From positions 62,001-126,000 of the forward strand of contig CAIUOG010000057.1 in NCBI GenBank assembly GCA_903900705.1: 64,000 nt of DNA. The letters are read 5' to 3'. Below the pieces are notes generated by a model. The model was given only the letters and a program-made list of their open reading frames with translations. It searched no databases and was not told where the DNA came from. This DNA is from an uncultured Acidobacteriia bacterium (lineage in GTDB: Bacteria > Acidobacteriota > Terriglobia > Bryobacterales > Bryobacteraceae). Both the position numbers and the translations under genes were made by a program. Shown here one piece after another: positions 52,197-61,140 of the stretch. Numbering within the stretch: position 1 is the first letter of the stretch; the number at the start of each line of letters is the position of its first letter.

Positions 52197-52583
52197 TTAC
52201 TTCTTACGGATGGTCTCAACCGCTACCCGGATCACCGGAATCAGCGAATGCTTATCCTGCGCGCGTTCCGGGCGGGGGCGGTTCGCCAACTCCATGTTCA
52301 GATGCTGCACGAACTCCTCAATCTGCTGCTGCATCGCTTCCATCTTGGCGCGCATGTTGAGAATAATCTCCACGCCCGCCAGATTTACGCCCAGATCCCG
52401 GGTCAGATGCAGAATCACTTCCAGCCGTTCCAGGTCCTCATCCGTGAATAAGCGCGTGTTGCCGTCACTGCGGCTGGGCTTCAGCAGCCCTTCGCGCTCA
52501 TACAGCCGCAGCGTCTGGGGATGCACCCCATACTGCTCGGCCACCGAAGAAATCATGTAAGCGGCTTTGGATTTCTCACGCAC
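52197..52583 (-). CDS. hspR: MerR-family heat-shock repressor HspR
   Basis: A 128-residue regulator from GTG 52583, which overlaps the dnaJ stop by 8 bp; the frame is open upstream but that part is antisense to nothing conserved and lies within dnaJ. The MerR HTH is [30 protein letters not shown] near 8-37, close to the HspR consensus, followed by a helical dimer segment and a basic C-terminus. HspR, usually with DnaK as co-repressor, binds HAIR sites and shuts the dnaK operon off. A HAIR-like sequence lies in the dnaK promoter. Confidence 0.9.
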   Translation of the reverse strand: MREKSKAAYMISSVAEQYGVHPQTLRLYEREGLLKPSRSDGNTRLFTDEDLERLEVILHLTRDLGVNLAGVEIILNMRAKMEAMQQQIEEFVQHLNMELANRPRPERAQDKHSLIPVIRVAVETIRKK

Positions 52584-53790
52584 CGGCTTTATCCCCTTCG
52601 GGAATATCTTTCCACAGTTCCTTTCGCGGATCAGCCGTGTGAACCTCAGCCAGCTGCCGCAATAATTCGCGGGTACGCTCATCGCCCACGTCCGGCATCT
52701 GCAACTGCACCTGCACAATCTGATCGCCCCGCGTGCCCTTGCGGCTGTTCACCACGCCGCGTTCCCGCAGCCGGAACTTCTGATTATTCTGCGTGCCGGG
52801 GGGAATTTTCAGCAACGTCCTGCCGTCAATCGTCGGGACTTCGATCTTCGCGCCCAGTCCGGCCTCCGGTATCGTCACCGGGACCTTCATATGGATGTTG
52901 TCGCCCTCGCGATGGAACAGCGGGTGCTGCTCCACATGCGTGGTGATGTAGAGATCGCCCGACGGCGCTCCCATCGTGCCGGCATTGCCCTTGCCGCCCA
53001 CCCGCAGCCGCGACCCGTTCTGCGCGCCCGCCGGAATCCGGACTTCCACCGGTTCGGTGTGCGCGATGCGGCCATCCCCACGGCACGTCGGGCAGGCATT
53101 CTTCAGCCGTCCCCGCCCATTGCAGCGCGGGCAGGTCAGATTGAACTTCATGTTCCCGGCCATCTGCGAAACATTGCCGGTTCCCGTGCACTGCGGACAC
53201 GCCACGGACCCATTCTCATTGCCGCCCCCGCCATGGCAGGTGGGGCATTCCTCATACCGCGTGATCTGGATGGTGGTCTGCGTACCTTTGATGGCCTGCC
53301 AGAAGCTGATGTTGAGGCCATACTCCAGATCGGCGCCCTTTTCCGGTGCAGCTTCGCCACCTTCCGCATCGCCACCGCGGAAGAACTGACTGAAAATATC
53401 TTTGAACCCACCGCCCGCGCCGCCGGTTGCGGCGCCCGCGCCCCGCCGTGCATGGGCTTCCGCCTGGGCGTTCTTCAGAACGTCGGAAAAATCGAACCCG
53501 CCGAAGTCCATGTTGGGATGCCGGGAACTGCCCGGCCCCGGACCGCTCGGAAAACCGCTGTCCGAGTAGAATCCCACCTGGTCGTACATGTCCTTCTTTT
53601 TCGGATCGCTCAGAACGTCATATGCTTCCTGCACGTTCTTGAAGCGGTCTTCGGCGGACTTGTCGCCCGGGTTCAGATCCGGGTGATACTTCCGGGCAAG
53701 CTTCCGGTACGCCTTGCGGAGATCATCCTCCGAGGCGGTCCGGGGAACCCCCAGGGTTTCGTAGTAGTCGTGCTTTGGACTGGCCGGCAT
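52576..53790 (-). CDS. dnaJ: DnaJ co-chaperone with zinc-finger domain
   Basis: A 404-residue type I J-protein. The J domain has [34 protein letters not shown] near 6-40 with the HPD motif. A Gly/Phe-rich linker follows. The four CxxCxGxG repeats lie between about 182 and 250 ([32 protein letters not shown]), then the C-terminal substrate-binding domains. It stimulates DnaK ATPase. It is the second gene of the dnaK-dnaJ-hspR run; grpE is not between dnaK and dnaJ. Confidence 0.94.
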   Translation of the reverse strand: MPASPKHDYYETLGVPRTASEDDLRKAYRKLARKYHPDLNPGDKSAEDRFKNVQEAYDVLSDPKKKDMYDQVGFYSDSGFPSGPGPGSSRHPNMDFGGFDFSDVLKNAQAEAHARRGAGAATGGAGGGFKDIFSQFFRGGDAEGGEAAPEKGADLEYGLNISFWQAIKGTQTTIQITRYEECPTCHGGGGNENGSVACPQCTGTGNVSQMAGNMKFNLTCPRCNGRGRLKNACPTCRGDGRIAHTEPVEVRIPAGAQNGSRLRVGGKGNAGTMGAPSGDLYITTHVEQHPLFHREGDNIHMKVPVTIPEAGLGAKIEVPTIDGRTLLKIPPGTQNNQKFRLRERGVVNSRKGTRGDQIVQVQLQMPDVGDERTRELLRQLAEVHTADPRKELWKDIPEGDKAGA

Positions 53791-53801
53791 GAGTCAGAAA
53801 A

Positions 53802-53838
53802 GGGGACAGGCGGATTGCAACTTCCTCCGCCCGTCCCC
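53802..53838 (-). promoter_or_regulatory. Intercistronic hairpin between dnaK and dnaJ
   Basis: On the transcript strand GGGGACGGGCGGA pairs with TCCGCCTGTCCCC over 13 bp with one G-U pair and an 11-base loop, 8 bases after the dnaK stop. TTTTC follows on the dnaJ side. The short T run makes it a possible partial terminator or an RNA processing/stability element that would set the DnaK to DnaJ ratio. Confidence 0.65.
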
Positions 53839-53845
53839 CCTCGGA

Positions 53846-55762
53846 TTATTTCTTATCGTCCACGTCGACAAATTCCGCGTCGACCACATCTTCCTTCGGC
53901 TTGCTGCCCGCCGAAGGTCCGCTGCCCTGCTGAGCGCCCGGTGCGCCCTCCGCGCCGGCGCCGGAAGTCGCCTTGTACATCGCTTCCGCCAGCTTGTGGC
54001 TCGCCTGGGTCAGGCGGTCCGTCGCCGCGTTCAGCTTTTCGGGATCGTTCTCGTTCATCGTCTTCTTGACGTCTTCGATGGACTCTTCGATCGCCTTCGC
54101 ATCCGCGTCGCCAATCTTGTCGCGGTGCTCTTTCAGCGTCTTCTCCACGTTGTAGACCATCGCGTCCGCGCGGTTGCGGGCCTCAATCTGGTCCTTCGCC
54201 TTGCGGTCGTCAGCGGCATTGGATTCCGCTTCACGAGCCATCTTCTCCACTTCATCCTTCGAGAGACCTGAGGAGGAGGTGATGGTGATCTTCTGTTCGT
54301 TGTTGGTCGACTTGTCCTTCGCCGCCACGTTCAGAATGCCGTTCGCGTCAATGTCGAAGGTGACTTCAATCTGCGGCACGCCGCGCGCCGCCATCGGGAT
54401 GCCCACCAGCTGGAACAGACCGAGCGAGCGGTTGTCCTTCGCCATGGCGCGCTCACCCTGGAAGACCTTGATTTCGACCGAGGTCTGGTTGTCCGCCGCC
54501 GTCGAGAAGACTTCACTCTTACGCGTCGGGATGGTGGTGTTGCGTTCGATCAGCTTGGTGAACACGCCACCCAGGGTTTCGATACCGAGCGAGAGCGGGG
54601 TCACGTCCAGCAGCAGCACGTCCTTCACTTCGCCGCCCAGCACGCCGCCCTGCACCGCCGCGCCAATCGCGACCACTTCGTCCGGATTCACGGTCTTGTT
54701 CGGCTCTTTGTTGAAGAGCTGCTTTACGATCGCCTGAATGCGCGGGATGCGCGTCGAGCCGCCCACCAGCACCACTTCGTCGATCTTGTCCGGAGTCACG
54801 CCCGCGTCCGCCAGAGCCTGTTTGCAGGGTCCCACGGTCTTCTGGAAGATGTCCTCGCACATGCTCTCAAAGCGTGACCGCGTGAGCTTCATCATCAGGT
54901 GCTTAGGGCCGGAGGCGTCCGCCGTGATGAAGGGCAGGTTGATTTCGGTCTCCAGCAGCGTGGAAAGCTCCATCTTGGCCTTTTCCGCCGCTTCTTTGAG
55001 ACGCTGCAGAGCCATCTGATCCTTCGTCAGATCGATGCCCTGTTCCTTCTTGAATTCCGTGCTGATCCAGTCCATCACCCGCTGGTCGATGTTGTCGCCG
55101 CCCAGGTGGGTATCGCCATTGGTGGACTTCACTTCCACAATGCCGTCGCCGACTTCCAGCACCGAAACGTCGAACGTGCCGCCGCCGAAGTCATACACGG
55201 CAATGGTTTCGTTCTTCTTCTTGTCCAGACCGTAGGCCAGCGCAGCCGCCGTGGGCTCGTTGATGATTCGCTTCACTTCCAGACCGGCGATCTTGCCCGC
55301 GTCCTTGGTTGCCTGGCGCTGCGCGTCGTTGAAGTAGGCCGGCACCGTGATCACCGCTTCGGTCACCTTCTGGCCCAGATAGGCCTCCGCCGCTTCCTTC
55401 AGCTTCGTCAGAATCATCGCCGAAATCTCCGGCGGGGAGTACCGGTTGCCCAGGCTTTCCACGCGAGCGTCATTGTTCTCGCTGCGCACCACCCGGTACG
55501 GCACCATCTTCTGCTCTTCCGACACTTCGTCGGCGCGCCGGCCCATGAAGCGCTTGATCGAGAACACCGTGTTCTCCGGGTTCGTGATCGCCTGACGCTT
55601 GGCAACCTGCCCCACCAGCCGCTCGCCCGACTTCGTGAACGCAACAACCGACGGCGTCGTCCGCGCGCCTTCCTGGTTAGCGATAACGGTGGGCTGGCCA
55701 CCTTCCATTACTGCGACGACCGAGTTGGTCGTGCCGAGATCAATACCAATAATCTTGCCCAT
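53846..55762 (-). CDS. dnaK: Hsp70 chaperone DnaK
   Basis: A 638-residue Hsp70 of normal length. Signatures are [19 protein letters not shown] near 4-22, [16 protein letters not shown] near 190-205 and [17 protein letters not shown] near 332-348, with the substrate-binding domain and helical lid after residue 390 and the family C-terminus [11 protein letters not shown]. First gene of the minus-strand heat-shock run, with a strong promoter and an HspR-like site 80-105 bp upstream. Confidence 0.97.
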   Translation of the reverse strand: MGKIIGIDLGTTNSVVAVMEGGQPTVIANQEGARTTPSVVAFTKSGERLVGQVAKRQAITNPENTVFSIKRFMGRRADEVSEEQKMVPYRVVRSENNDARVESLGNRYSPPEISAMILTKLKEAAEAYLGQKVTEAVITVPAYFNDAQRQATKDAGKIAGLEVKRIINEPTAAALAYGLDKKKNETIAVYDFGGGTFDVSVLEVGDGIVEVKSTNGDTHLGGDNIDQRVMDWISTEFKKEQGIDLTKDQMALQRLKEAAEKAKMELSTLLETEINLPFITADASGPKHLMMKLTRSRFESMCEDIFQKTVGPCKQALADAGVTPDKIDEVVLVGGSTRIPRIQAIVKQLFNKEPNKTVNPDEVVAIGAAVQGGVLGGEVKDVLLLDVTPLSLGIETLGGVFTKLIERNTTIPTRKSEVFSTAADNQTSVEIKVFQGERAMAKDNRSLGLFQLVGIPMAARGVPQIEVTFDIDANGILNVAAKDKSTNNEQKITITSSSGLSKDEVEKMAREAESNAADDRKAKDQIEARNRADAMVYNVEKTLKEHRDKIGDADAKAIEESIEDVKKTMNENDPEKLNAATDRLTQASHKLAEAMYKATSGAGAEGAPGAQQGSGPSAGSKPKEDVVDAEFVDVDDKK

Positions 55763-55838
55763 GTCTGCTTTCTGAGACCTCCCTCACTGCCAGGCGTTCG
55801 CACTGGTGGGAACGACTTCCGGCTATTAGTTCAATCCA

Positions 55839-55867
55839 ATTATGAAATGTGAGTGTCTGGTTGTCAA
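55839..55867 (-). promoter_or_regulatory. dnaK promoter
   Basis: On the minus strand TTGACA (55867-55862) and CATAAT (55844-55839) are separated by 17 bp, an almost perfect housekeeping promoter. The leader would be about 70 bases. Confidence 0.65.
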
Positions 55868-55868
55868 G
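55848..55868 (-). promoter_or_regulatory. HAIR-like HspR operator overlapping the dnaK promoter
   Basis: The minus strand shows CTTGACA, a 7-base spacer, and ACTCACA. The HAIR consensus is CTTGAGT-N7-ACTCAAG; the match is 10 of 14 arm positions with the exact spacer length. It covers the -35 hexamer, where a repressor would block RNA polymerase. The hspR gene is in the same operon. Confidence 0.5.
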
Positions 55869-55932
55869 TGGTGTGATGGGCAGGAACCGCTTCCAGTCGC
55901 CTGTCTTCTGATAAAATCGAATTTCCCCTCCT

Positions 55933-57192
55933 ATGAAGAACCCGATGGCCCGCTCCCTCGCCGAAGCTGATCCCGCTATCCACGACCTCATCCGCAAGGA
56001 ACAGGAACGCCAGAACGGCCAGATTGAACTGATCGCCAGCGAGAACTTTACCTCCGAAGCAATTCTTGAGGCCACCGGCAGCGTCTTCACCAATAAGTAC
56101 GCCGAAGGTTACCCCGGCAAGCGCTATTACGGCGGCTGCGAGTATGCCGATGAGGTTGAAAACATCGCCCGTGATCGCGCGAAGAAGCTCTTTGGGGCGG
56201 AATACGTCAACGTCCAGCCGCACTCCGGCTCCCAGGCCAATCAGGCCGCGTTCAACGCCATCATCTCGCCCGGTGACACCATCATGGGCCTCGATCTTGC
56301 CCACGGCGGCCACCTCACCCACGGCCACAAGCTCAACTTCTCCGGCAAGACCTACAACGTCGTCGGCTATCAGGTACGCAAAGATGATGAGCGCATCGAC
56401 TTCGACCACATGGCCGAACTGGCCGACCAGCACAAGCCGAAGATGATCATCGCCGGCGGCAGCGCCTACGCCCGCCAGTGGGATTTTAAGAAGTTCCGTG
56501 AAATCGCCGATTCCGTCGGTGCCCTTCTGCTGGTCGACATGGCGCACTTCTCGGGCCTCGTCGCCGCCGGTCTGCACCCCAACCCCTGCGAATACGCCGA
56601 CGTCGTCACCTCCACCACCCACAAGACCCTGCGCGGACCCCGCTCCGGCATCATCCTCGCGAAGGAAAAGTACGGCGCGGCCATTGATCGCAACGTCTTC
56701 CCCGGCGTGCAGGGCGGCCCGCTCGTCCACGTGATTGCCGCCAAGGCCGTTTGTTTCCTCGAAGCCCTGCAGCCATCGTTCGTTGAATACCAGAAGCAGG
56801 TGATCGCCAACGCCCAGGCGCTTGCGGCCGGCATGCGGGAAGAAGGTTTCCGCGTCGTCAGCGGCGGTACCGATACCCACCTCATGCTGGTGGACGTCTT
56901 CTCGAAGGGCGTCCGCGGCAAGGAAGCCGAAAATTCGCTCGACCGCGCCCGCATTACCGTCAACAAAAACGGTATCCCGTTTGACGTGAATCCCCCGCTC
57001 AACCCCAGCGGTATCCGCCTCGGCAGCCCCGCCGCCACCACGCGGGGCTTCGGTGTGGCGGAAATGCGCGAAGTGGCCGCCTGTATCTCGGCCGTGGTCA
57101 ACGATGTGCACTCGGAAGCCGCCATCTCGGCCGTCCGCGAGCGTGTGGAGGCGCTGACCTCTCGCTTCCCCCTCTACGATTGGAAGCGCTGA
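55933..57192 (+). CDS. glyA: Serine hydroxymethyltransferase
   Basis: A 419-residue PLP enzyme. It has [37 protein letters not shown] near residues 31-67 and the Schiff-base lysine in [15 protein letters not shown] near 231. It makes glycine and methylene-tetrahydrofolate from serine. ATG 55933 is used, although ATG 55945 is possible; neither has a Shine-Dalgarno site. TAAAAT at 55912-55917 lies about 16 bases before the ATG, so a very short leader is likely. It diverges from dnaK. Confidence 0.95.
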   Translation: MKNPMARSLAEADPAIHDLIRKEQERQNGQIELIASENFTSEAILEATGSVFTNKYAEGYPGKRYYGGCEYADEVENIARDRAKKLFGAEYVNVQPHSGSQANQAAFNAIISPGDTIMGLDLAHGGHLTHGHKLNFSGKTYNVVGYQVRKDDERIDFDHMAELADQHKPKMIIAGGSAYARQWDFKKFREIADSVGALLLVDMAHFSGLVAAGLHPNPCEYADVVTSTTHKTLRGPRSGIILAKEKYGAAIDRNVFPGVQGGPLVHVIAAKAVCFLEALQPSFVEYQKQVIANAQALAAGMREEGFRVVSGGTDTHLMLVDVFSKGVRGKEAENSLDRARITVNKNGIPFDVNPPLNPSGIRLGSPAATTRGFGVAEMREVAACISAVVNDVHSEAAISAVRERVEALTSRFPLYDWKR

Positions 57193-57210
57193 CCCCGTGA
57201 GGTTTCGGTT

Positions 57211-58374
57211 GTGAGGATTGCGATCGACGTCCGCCGCATTCGCGATTTCGGCGTCGGCACCTACATCCGAAACCTCCTGCAGGCCCTCGCCACCCTCGGC
57301 ACGCCCCACGACTACCATCTCATCTGCAATACCGCTGACAAAACGCAGTTCGCGGGTCTGCCCCGTAACTTCCATACCGTCATCTATAACCGGCGGGACG
57401 CCTCACGGCTCGATCACATCGAACTGCCCCGCCTGATCCATGGCCTCCGTCCGGACGTCACCCACATCCCCTTCCACCGCGTCCCGCTGCTGATGCCGAA
57501 GCCGTACGTTGTCACCATCCACGATCTGAGCAGCCTCTACTTCGACGATGCCACCGGGTTGCTGCATGGCGCGCATATCTTCCGCCTCCGCCGTGGCCTC
57601 GAACGCGCCGCGCGCATCATCACGGTCTCCGGCGCAACCGAGCGCGACGTGGCGAACCTCGTGCCCTCCGCCCGCGATCGTATCCGGCTGATCCACAACG
57701 CGCCGGACCCGCAGTTCATGGAGCGCAAGCTCCCCTCAGACGCCCGCGCCGCCGGTCCCGAAGCGGCCGCCAGAGAGCGCCACCGTATTCTGGAGCGTTA
57801 CCAGATTCGTTATCCGTTTCTGCTGTACGCCGGTTCCATCCGGCCGCAAAAGAACATTCCGCGCCTCATCGAAGCTTTTGCCGTCGCCCGGAGTTCGCTC
57901 GAAAACCATCCTGTTTACAAGGACTTGCGGCTGATAATCATCGGAGACGAAATCTCCCGCCACCCCAACGTCCGCCGCGCCGTCATCCAGAGCCGCGTGG
58001 AAAATTGCGTTCGGTTCCTGGGCTTTATCCCGTTCGACACCCTGCGCATCTTCCACGAGCTCGCCGTCGCCTTCGTTTTTCCGTCGCTCTATGAAGGTTT
58101 CGGCCTGCCGCCGCTTGAAGCCATGGCCTCGGGAACGCCGGTCATCTCCTCGTCGGTCAGTTCCCTGCCCGAGGTCGTGGGTGGCGCGGCTATGCTGGTC
58201 AATCCGGAAAATGTTTTCGATATCGCCCGGGGGATTACCGAGGTTCTCACCAATGACGAACTGCGCGAGCGGATGATCGTGGCGGGCCGCAAACAGGCCG
58301 CGAGCTTCAGCTGGCCCCGCACCGCGCGCGAAGTGCTGGAACTCTACGAAGAAGTCGCCGCCGGGACGAACTAA
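57211..58374 (+). CDS. GT-B glycosyltransferase, family 4
   Basis: A 387-residue enzyme starting at GTG 57211, with GAGG-type spacing 18 bp after glyA. The N-terminal half opens with IAIDVRRIRDFGVGTYIRNLL and contains VVTIHDLSSLYF. The donor-binding half has LLYAGSIRPQKNIPRLIEAF near 205-224 and the EX7E motif in EGFGLPPLEAMASGTPV near 294-310. It transfers a nucleotide-activated sugar to a glycan acceptor at the cytoplasmic face. Acceptor and sugar are unknown; no glycan cluster is adjacent. Confidence 0.88.
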   Translation: MRIAIDVRRIRDFGVGTYIRNLLQALATLGTPHDYHLICNTADKTQFAGLPRNFHTVIYNRRDASRLDHIELPRLIHGLRPDVTHIPFHRVPLLMPKPYVVTIHDLSSLYFDDATGLLHGAHIFRLRRGLERAARIITVSGATERDVANLVPSARDRIRLIHNAPDPQFMERKLPSDARAAGPEAAARERHRILERYQIRYPFLLYAGSIRPQKNIPRLIEAFAVARSSLENHPVYKDLRLIIIGDEISRHPNVRRAVIQSRVENCVRFLGFIPFDTLRIFHELAVAFVFPSLYEGFGLPPLEAMASGTPVISSSVSSLPEVVGGAAMLVNPENVFDIARGITEVLTNDELRERMIVAGRKQAASFSWPRTAREVLELYEEVAAGTN

Positions 58375-58380
58375 CAGTAT

Positions 58381-58926
58381 CTAAAGCAGTTCCTGCAACT
58401 CGCCGATAAAGAAGTCCGTGTTCACTTCGCCAGAGCCGTACGTGCGGTTTTCAAAAAAGTACCACTTGCCGCCCGCGCCTTCCGGGCAGTAGAAAATGGA
58501 TTTCTCCCCCACCGTGTTGTGCGTCAGGAAGTCCTGGTTAAAGGAGCGCACCGTCCCGAACAGCACGTAGGGCCGCCGAAATTCCTCTTTGGAGTAAAGT
58601 TCTTCAGTCGCCTCAAACTCCAGTTGCAGCAGCCGCCCGCGCAGGTTGATCTGGAACAGCCCGGGCACTCCGTCGTTGAAGTGCTCTGCCCGGTAATCCG
58701 CCGGGTCCAGCACCACCGCCGGACTCGTCAGCTTTCCGTTCAGCGCTTCCGTGAACTCCCGGCACAGGGCGTGCAACGCCACCGCGCCTTCAATCCGTAA
58801 CCGGTCCACCCGTGAACTCTCGCTCAAGAGGTTCTGATCGCGCTCCCCCAGCAGTTCAATCGCCCGGGCGAGCTTCGTCAGCCGGTCCGTACGGTTCTTT
58901 TTCCATCTCTCGGCCAATCCAAACAA
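58381..58926 (-). CDS. Unrecognised 181-residue protein
   Basis: Starts at TTG 58926, supported by TGAGGG six bases upstream, and overlaps the end of the upstream HTH gene by 71 bp, so it is probably translationally coupled to it. The N-terminus is basic and helical (about 1-60); the rest looks like mixed alpha/beta with many aromatic residues (YFFENRTYGSGEVNTDFFIGEL near the end). No catalytic motif, signal peptide or TM segment is visible. I do not recognise the family. Its position suggests it works with, or is regulated by, the HTH protein. Confidence 0.6.
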   Translation of the reverse strand: MFGLAERWKKNRTDRLTKLARAIELLGERDQNLLSESSRVDRLRIEGAVALHALCREFTEALNGKLTSPAVVLDPADYRAEHFNDGVPGLFQINLRGRLLQLEFEATEELYSKEEFRRPYVLFGTVRSFNQDFLTHNTVGEKSIFYCPEGAGGKWYFFENRTYGSGEVNTDFFIGELQELL

Positions 58927-59551
58927 CGCGCGCCCTCACTACTTCCAGAATATTCCTGCCCTGCACGGAAACCGGCTGCCATTTTTGGGGATCGTGAACC
59001 ACATGCTCACCCGGCAGATACACATGCGTGCCTCCCACCCGAACGTAACGGACCCGCGGACCGCCCTTCTCCATTACAACCCAGGTTCCCCGCCCGCCGG
59101 GCCGCGCCCGGACCGCCGGATTCTGATCGAGCAGCACCAGGTCGTTCGCCGACAACGCCGCCGGCAAATGCAGATCCTGCGCCAGTCGTGCCGCCACCGG
59201 CTGCACCAGACCCTCCACCAGCGAAACCGGAAACGGGATATATCCCCGAAAGTCGGAAAAAGACGGCTCGAAGCCCGGACCAATTCGCGCTCGCAATGCC
59301 GGTACCGCGCGAATCCCCGCTTGGTTTTCCCCCGGATAATGCCACAGCAATTCGGGAATAGTCAGGCGCAGCGCCCGCATCAGCCGGTCCGCCGAACCCG
59401 GCGACAGCATGCGGATGTTCTTGAGCACATTATGCATGTGCGGCTGGGACATATCACAGAGCCGGGCCAGGCCGCGCTCCGTAACCTCGCCCGACCGGAC
59501 CCGCATTCGCGCGGACTCCAGCAGGCGGTTGTACACATCCTCGATGTACAT
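58856..59551 (-). CDS. HTH regulator with S24-peptidase-like C-terminal domain
   Basis: A 231-residue protein. Residues 20-70 look like a helix-turn-helix (VTERGLARLCDMSQPHMHNVLKNIRMLSPGSADRLMRAL). Residues about 125-220 resemble the LexA/CI C-terminal beta fold (ANDLVLLDQ, GTWVVMEKGG, VRYVRVGGTHVYLPGEH, VVRARVVWIGREM) but I see no matching catalytic Ser-Lys pair, so it is probably a sensor or dimerisation domain and not self-cleaving. The start ATG at 59551 lies 10 bp from a 14-bp-arm palindrome, a likely autoregulatory site. It reads away from the CxxC/HTH gene at 59779. Assignment of the C-terminal fold is inference. Confidence 0.65.
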   Translation of the reverse strand: MYIEDVYNRLLESARMRVRSGEVTERGLARLCDMSQPHMHNVLKNIRMLSPGSADRLMRALRLTIPELLWHYPGENQAGIRAVPALRARIGPGFEPSFSDFRGYIPFPVSLVEGLVQPVAARLAQDLHLPAALSANDLVLLDQNPAVRARPGGRGTWVVMEKGGPRVRYVRVGGTHVYLPGEHVVHDPQKWQPVSVQGRNILEVVRARVVWIGREMEKEPYGPADEARPGD

Positions 59552-59560
59552 CGGGTGGAT

Positions 59561-59591
59561 TTCCCCCTATTTCCACCGGAAATAGGGGGAA
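59561..59591. promoter_or_regulatory. 14-bp-arm palindrome between the two divergent regulators
   Basis: TTCCCCCTATTTCC, a 3-base centre, and GGAAATAGGGGGAA are perfect complements. The minus-strand copy TAGGGGGAA is also the ribosome binding site of the HTH gene starting at 59551. Alternative pairing GGTGG (59577-59573) with CCACC (59558-59554) on that strand would expose the same site in a loop. Confidence 0.75.
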
Positions 59592-59778
59592 CCATCTTTT
59601 TACCATACAGTGGTATTCCCCTGGGTCCGGTAGTACTGGAACTAGCCGAAACTTGGGGGTTTACCTGGGGCATCCGTAGAATTCCGAAATGGAATGAATT
59701 GCACAAAACACCAAAATGCGAGAAATTCTGAACAGAAACCGGGCGTGGTTTTTTACACAAATCCGGGAGGAGCAATTT
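59592..59778. other. AT-richer intergenic region with promoter-like elements
   Basis: This region has a lower GC content than its neighbours. TACCA-N5-TGGTA (59601-59615) and ATTCC-N5-GGAAT (59681-59695) are small dyads. TTGGGG (59653) and TAGAAT (59677) with 18 bp between could be a plus-strand promoter. GGGAGGAG at 59765-59772 is the ribosome binding site of the next gene. No separate gene seen. Confidence 0.45.
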
Positions 59779-60360
59779 GTGAGTTTTGAGTGGAACCGTT
59801 CAGAAGTTTTAGGTCTTGCAAAAGAATCGTGCACGCATTGCCGGGGTTTCGGACTGCGTCGCAGCAAGGGTGGGCCCGCCGTGCCCTGCCCGTGTGTGTT
59901 GAGGGCCGTTTTTCGGGCCTGTTTCAATAAGTTCCGGGAATGCGCTTCGCAGGAAAAGTACATTTCCAGGGTCCGGCTTGAACAGGTCCACGGCACCGAT
60001 CGCCGTCAGACGTGGGGCATGAAAGACGAAGAATATATGGTCGACTTTTGCAATATTGCCACCCGTACTCTCGACGAGAATCAGCACCGTATTTTCCGGT
60101 TTCATTTTCTGCTGGGCGCGGATTGGAAGCTCTGCTGCCGCCGGCTGAACATGGATCGCGGAACCTTCTTCCATGAGGTCTACCGGATTCAGCAGCGCCT
60201 TGGCCGGGTCTTCCGTGAACTCCAGCCGTACGCTCTTTTCCCGCTGGACGAATACTTCGGGGGCACGGTTCGGAGTCAGTCCGTCAAGAACAACCTGTTA
60301 CAAATGCCGGCGCCGCCCCGCCGGAACAGCCTCCAGCCACCCCTGAGGAAAGTCGCCTAG
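59779..60360 (+). CDS. CxxC zinc-finger-like protein with sigma-region-4-like HTH, unrecognised
   Basis: A 193-residue protein. GTG 59779 is chosen because GGGAGGAG lies six bases upstream; the frame is open from 59716 but without a ribosome binding site. The N-terminus has CTHCRGFGLRR near 18-28 and CPC near 36-38, a DnaJ-finger-like metal site. Residues about 112-160 (TLDENQHRIFRFHFLLGADW, then RRLNMDRGTFFHEVYRIQQRLG) look like a sigma-70 region 4 or phage-type HTH. The C-terminus is Pro/Arg-rich. It is divergent from the S24-like regulator, shares the palindrome region and ends before a terminator. Function is unknown; a DNA-binding activator is the best guess. Confidence 0.65.
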   Translation: MSFEWNRSEVLGLAKESCTHCRGFGLRRSKGGPAVPCPCVLRAVFRACFNKFRECASQEKYISRVRLEQVHGTDRRQTWGMKDEEYMVDFCNIATRTLDENQHRIFRFHFLLGADWKLCCRRLNMDRGTFFHEVYRIQQRLGRVFRELQPYALFPLDEYFGGTVRSQSVKNNLLQMPAPPRRNSLQPPLRKVA

Positions 60361-60380
60361 GCAAACTTTGTGAGGACCAG

Positions 60381-60420
60381 AACGCCGCCGGCCTCGTCTG
60401 CCGGCGGCGTTTTTCTTTTC
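60381..60420 (+). terminator. Rho-independent terminator after the CxxC/HTH gene
   Basis: AACGCCGCCGGC (60381-60392) and GCCGGCGGCGTT (60400-60411) are perfect complements around a 7-base loop, followed by TTTTCTTTTC. It begins 20 bp after the stop codon. Confidence 0.92.
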
Positions 60421-60459
60421 CGGCAGGAATAAAATGCCCAAACGCGGGATAATCTCTCT

Positions 60460-61140
60460 GTGAAAGTTCTCGAAGAGAAACACAAGCTGGCCACGCGCTG
60501 GTTCCACTGGATCAATTTCCCGATCCTCACCCTGATGATCGCCAGCGGCATGCTCATTTACTGGTCGTACGACCCCTACCGCATCGGGCTCGGCGACATC
60601 ACCCTGTTCCACTTCTTTCCGGACTGGTTCTACGACGCCACCCATATCGATCACAAGCTGGCCTACGGCATGGCTCTGCATTTCCTTTTCGCCTGGATCT
60701 TCTCCTTCAACGGCCTCGCCTACGTCACCTATACTGTGGTTTCCGGCGAGTGGCGTGAACTCGCTCCGGAGAAAAAGTCGTTCGCGGAAGCTCTGCAGGT
60801 GGTGAAGCACGACATGGGACTGAAGGTCCCGCTCCCGCCCCAGGGCCGCTACAACGCCGCACAGCGCATCACGTATTCCGCCATCGTCGTGATGGGCGGC
60901 CTGAGCCTGCTGACCGGCCTCGCGATCTATAAACCGGCACAGCTCAGCTGGCTGACGGCGCTCCTCGGCGGCTACGAATGGGCACGCTGGGAACACTTCT
61001 GGCTCACCATGAGCTACCTCGGCTTCTTCGGTATTCACATTGGTCAGGTAATTCGCGCGGGCTGGGCGAACTTCCGCTCCATGATCTGCGGTTATGACGT
61101 GGCGGACGCCACTCCGGAGGTAAAAACGCATGCCGGCTGA
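60460..61140 (+). CDS. Cytochrome b561-type membrane subunit
   Basis: A 226-residue membrane protein from GTG 60460 with about five TM helices. Conserved histidines that can bind two b haems appear in RWFHWINFP near 13-21, HIDHKLAYGMALHF near 62-75 and WLTMSYLGFFGIHIGQV near 184-200. The family provides membrane quinol oxidation/reduction for molybdenum or hydrogenase subunits. The next gene, a Mo-cofactor oxidoreductase, starts inside its 3' end (11-bp overlap), so the two form a membrane-bound redox pair. Confidence 0.87.
   Translation: MKVLEEKHKLATRWFHWINFPILTLMIASGMLIYWSYDPYRIGLGDITLFHFFPDWFYDATHIDHKLAYGMALHFLFAWIFSFNGLAYVTYTVVSGEWRELAPEKKSFAEALQVVKHDMGLKVPLPPQGRYNAAQRITYSAIVVMGGLSLLTGLAIYKPAQLSWLTALLGGYEWARWEHFWLTMSYLGFFGIHIGQVIRAGWANFRSMICGYDVADATPEVKTHAG

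Noticed and set aside
59561-59600. The large palindrome as a terminator on the plus strand
   Set aside because: A short T run does follow, but no plus-strand gene ends there; the position upstream of two divergent genes fits an operator better.
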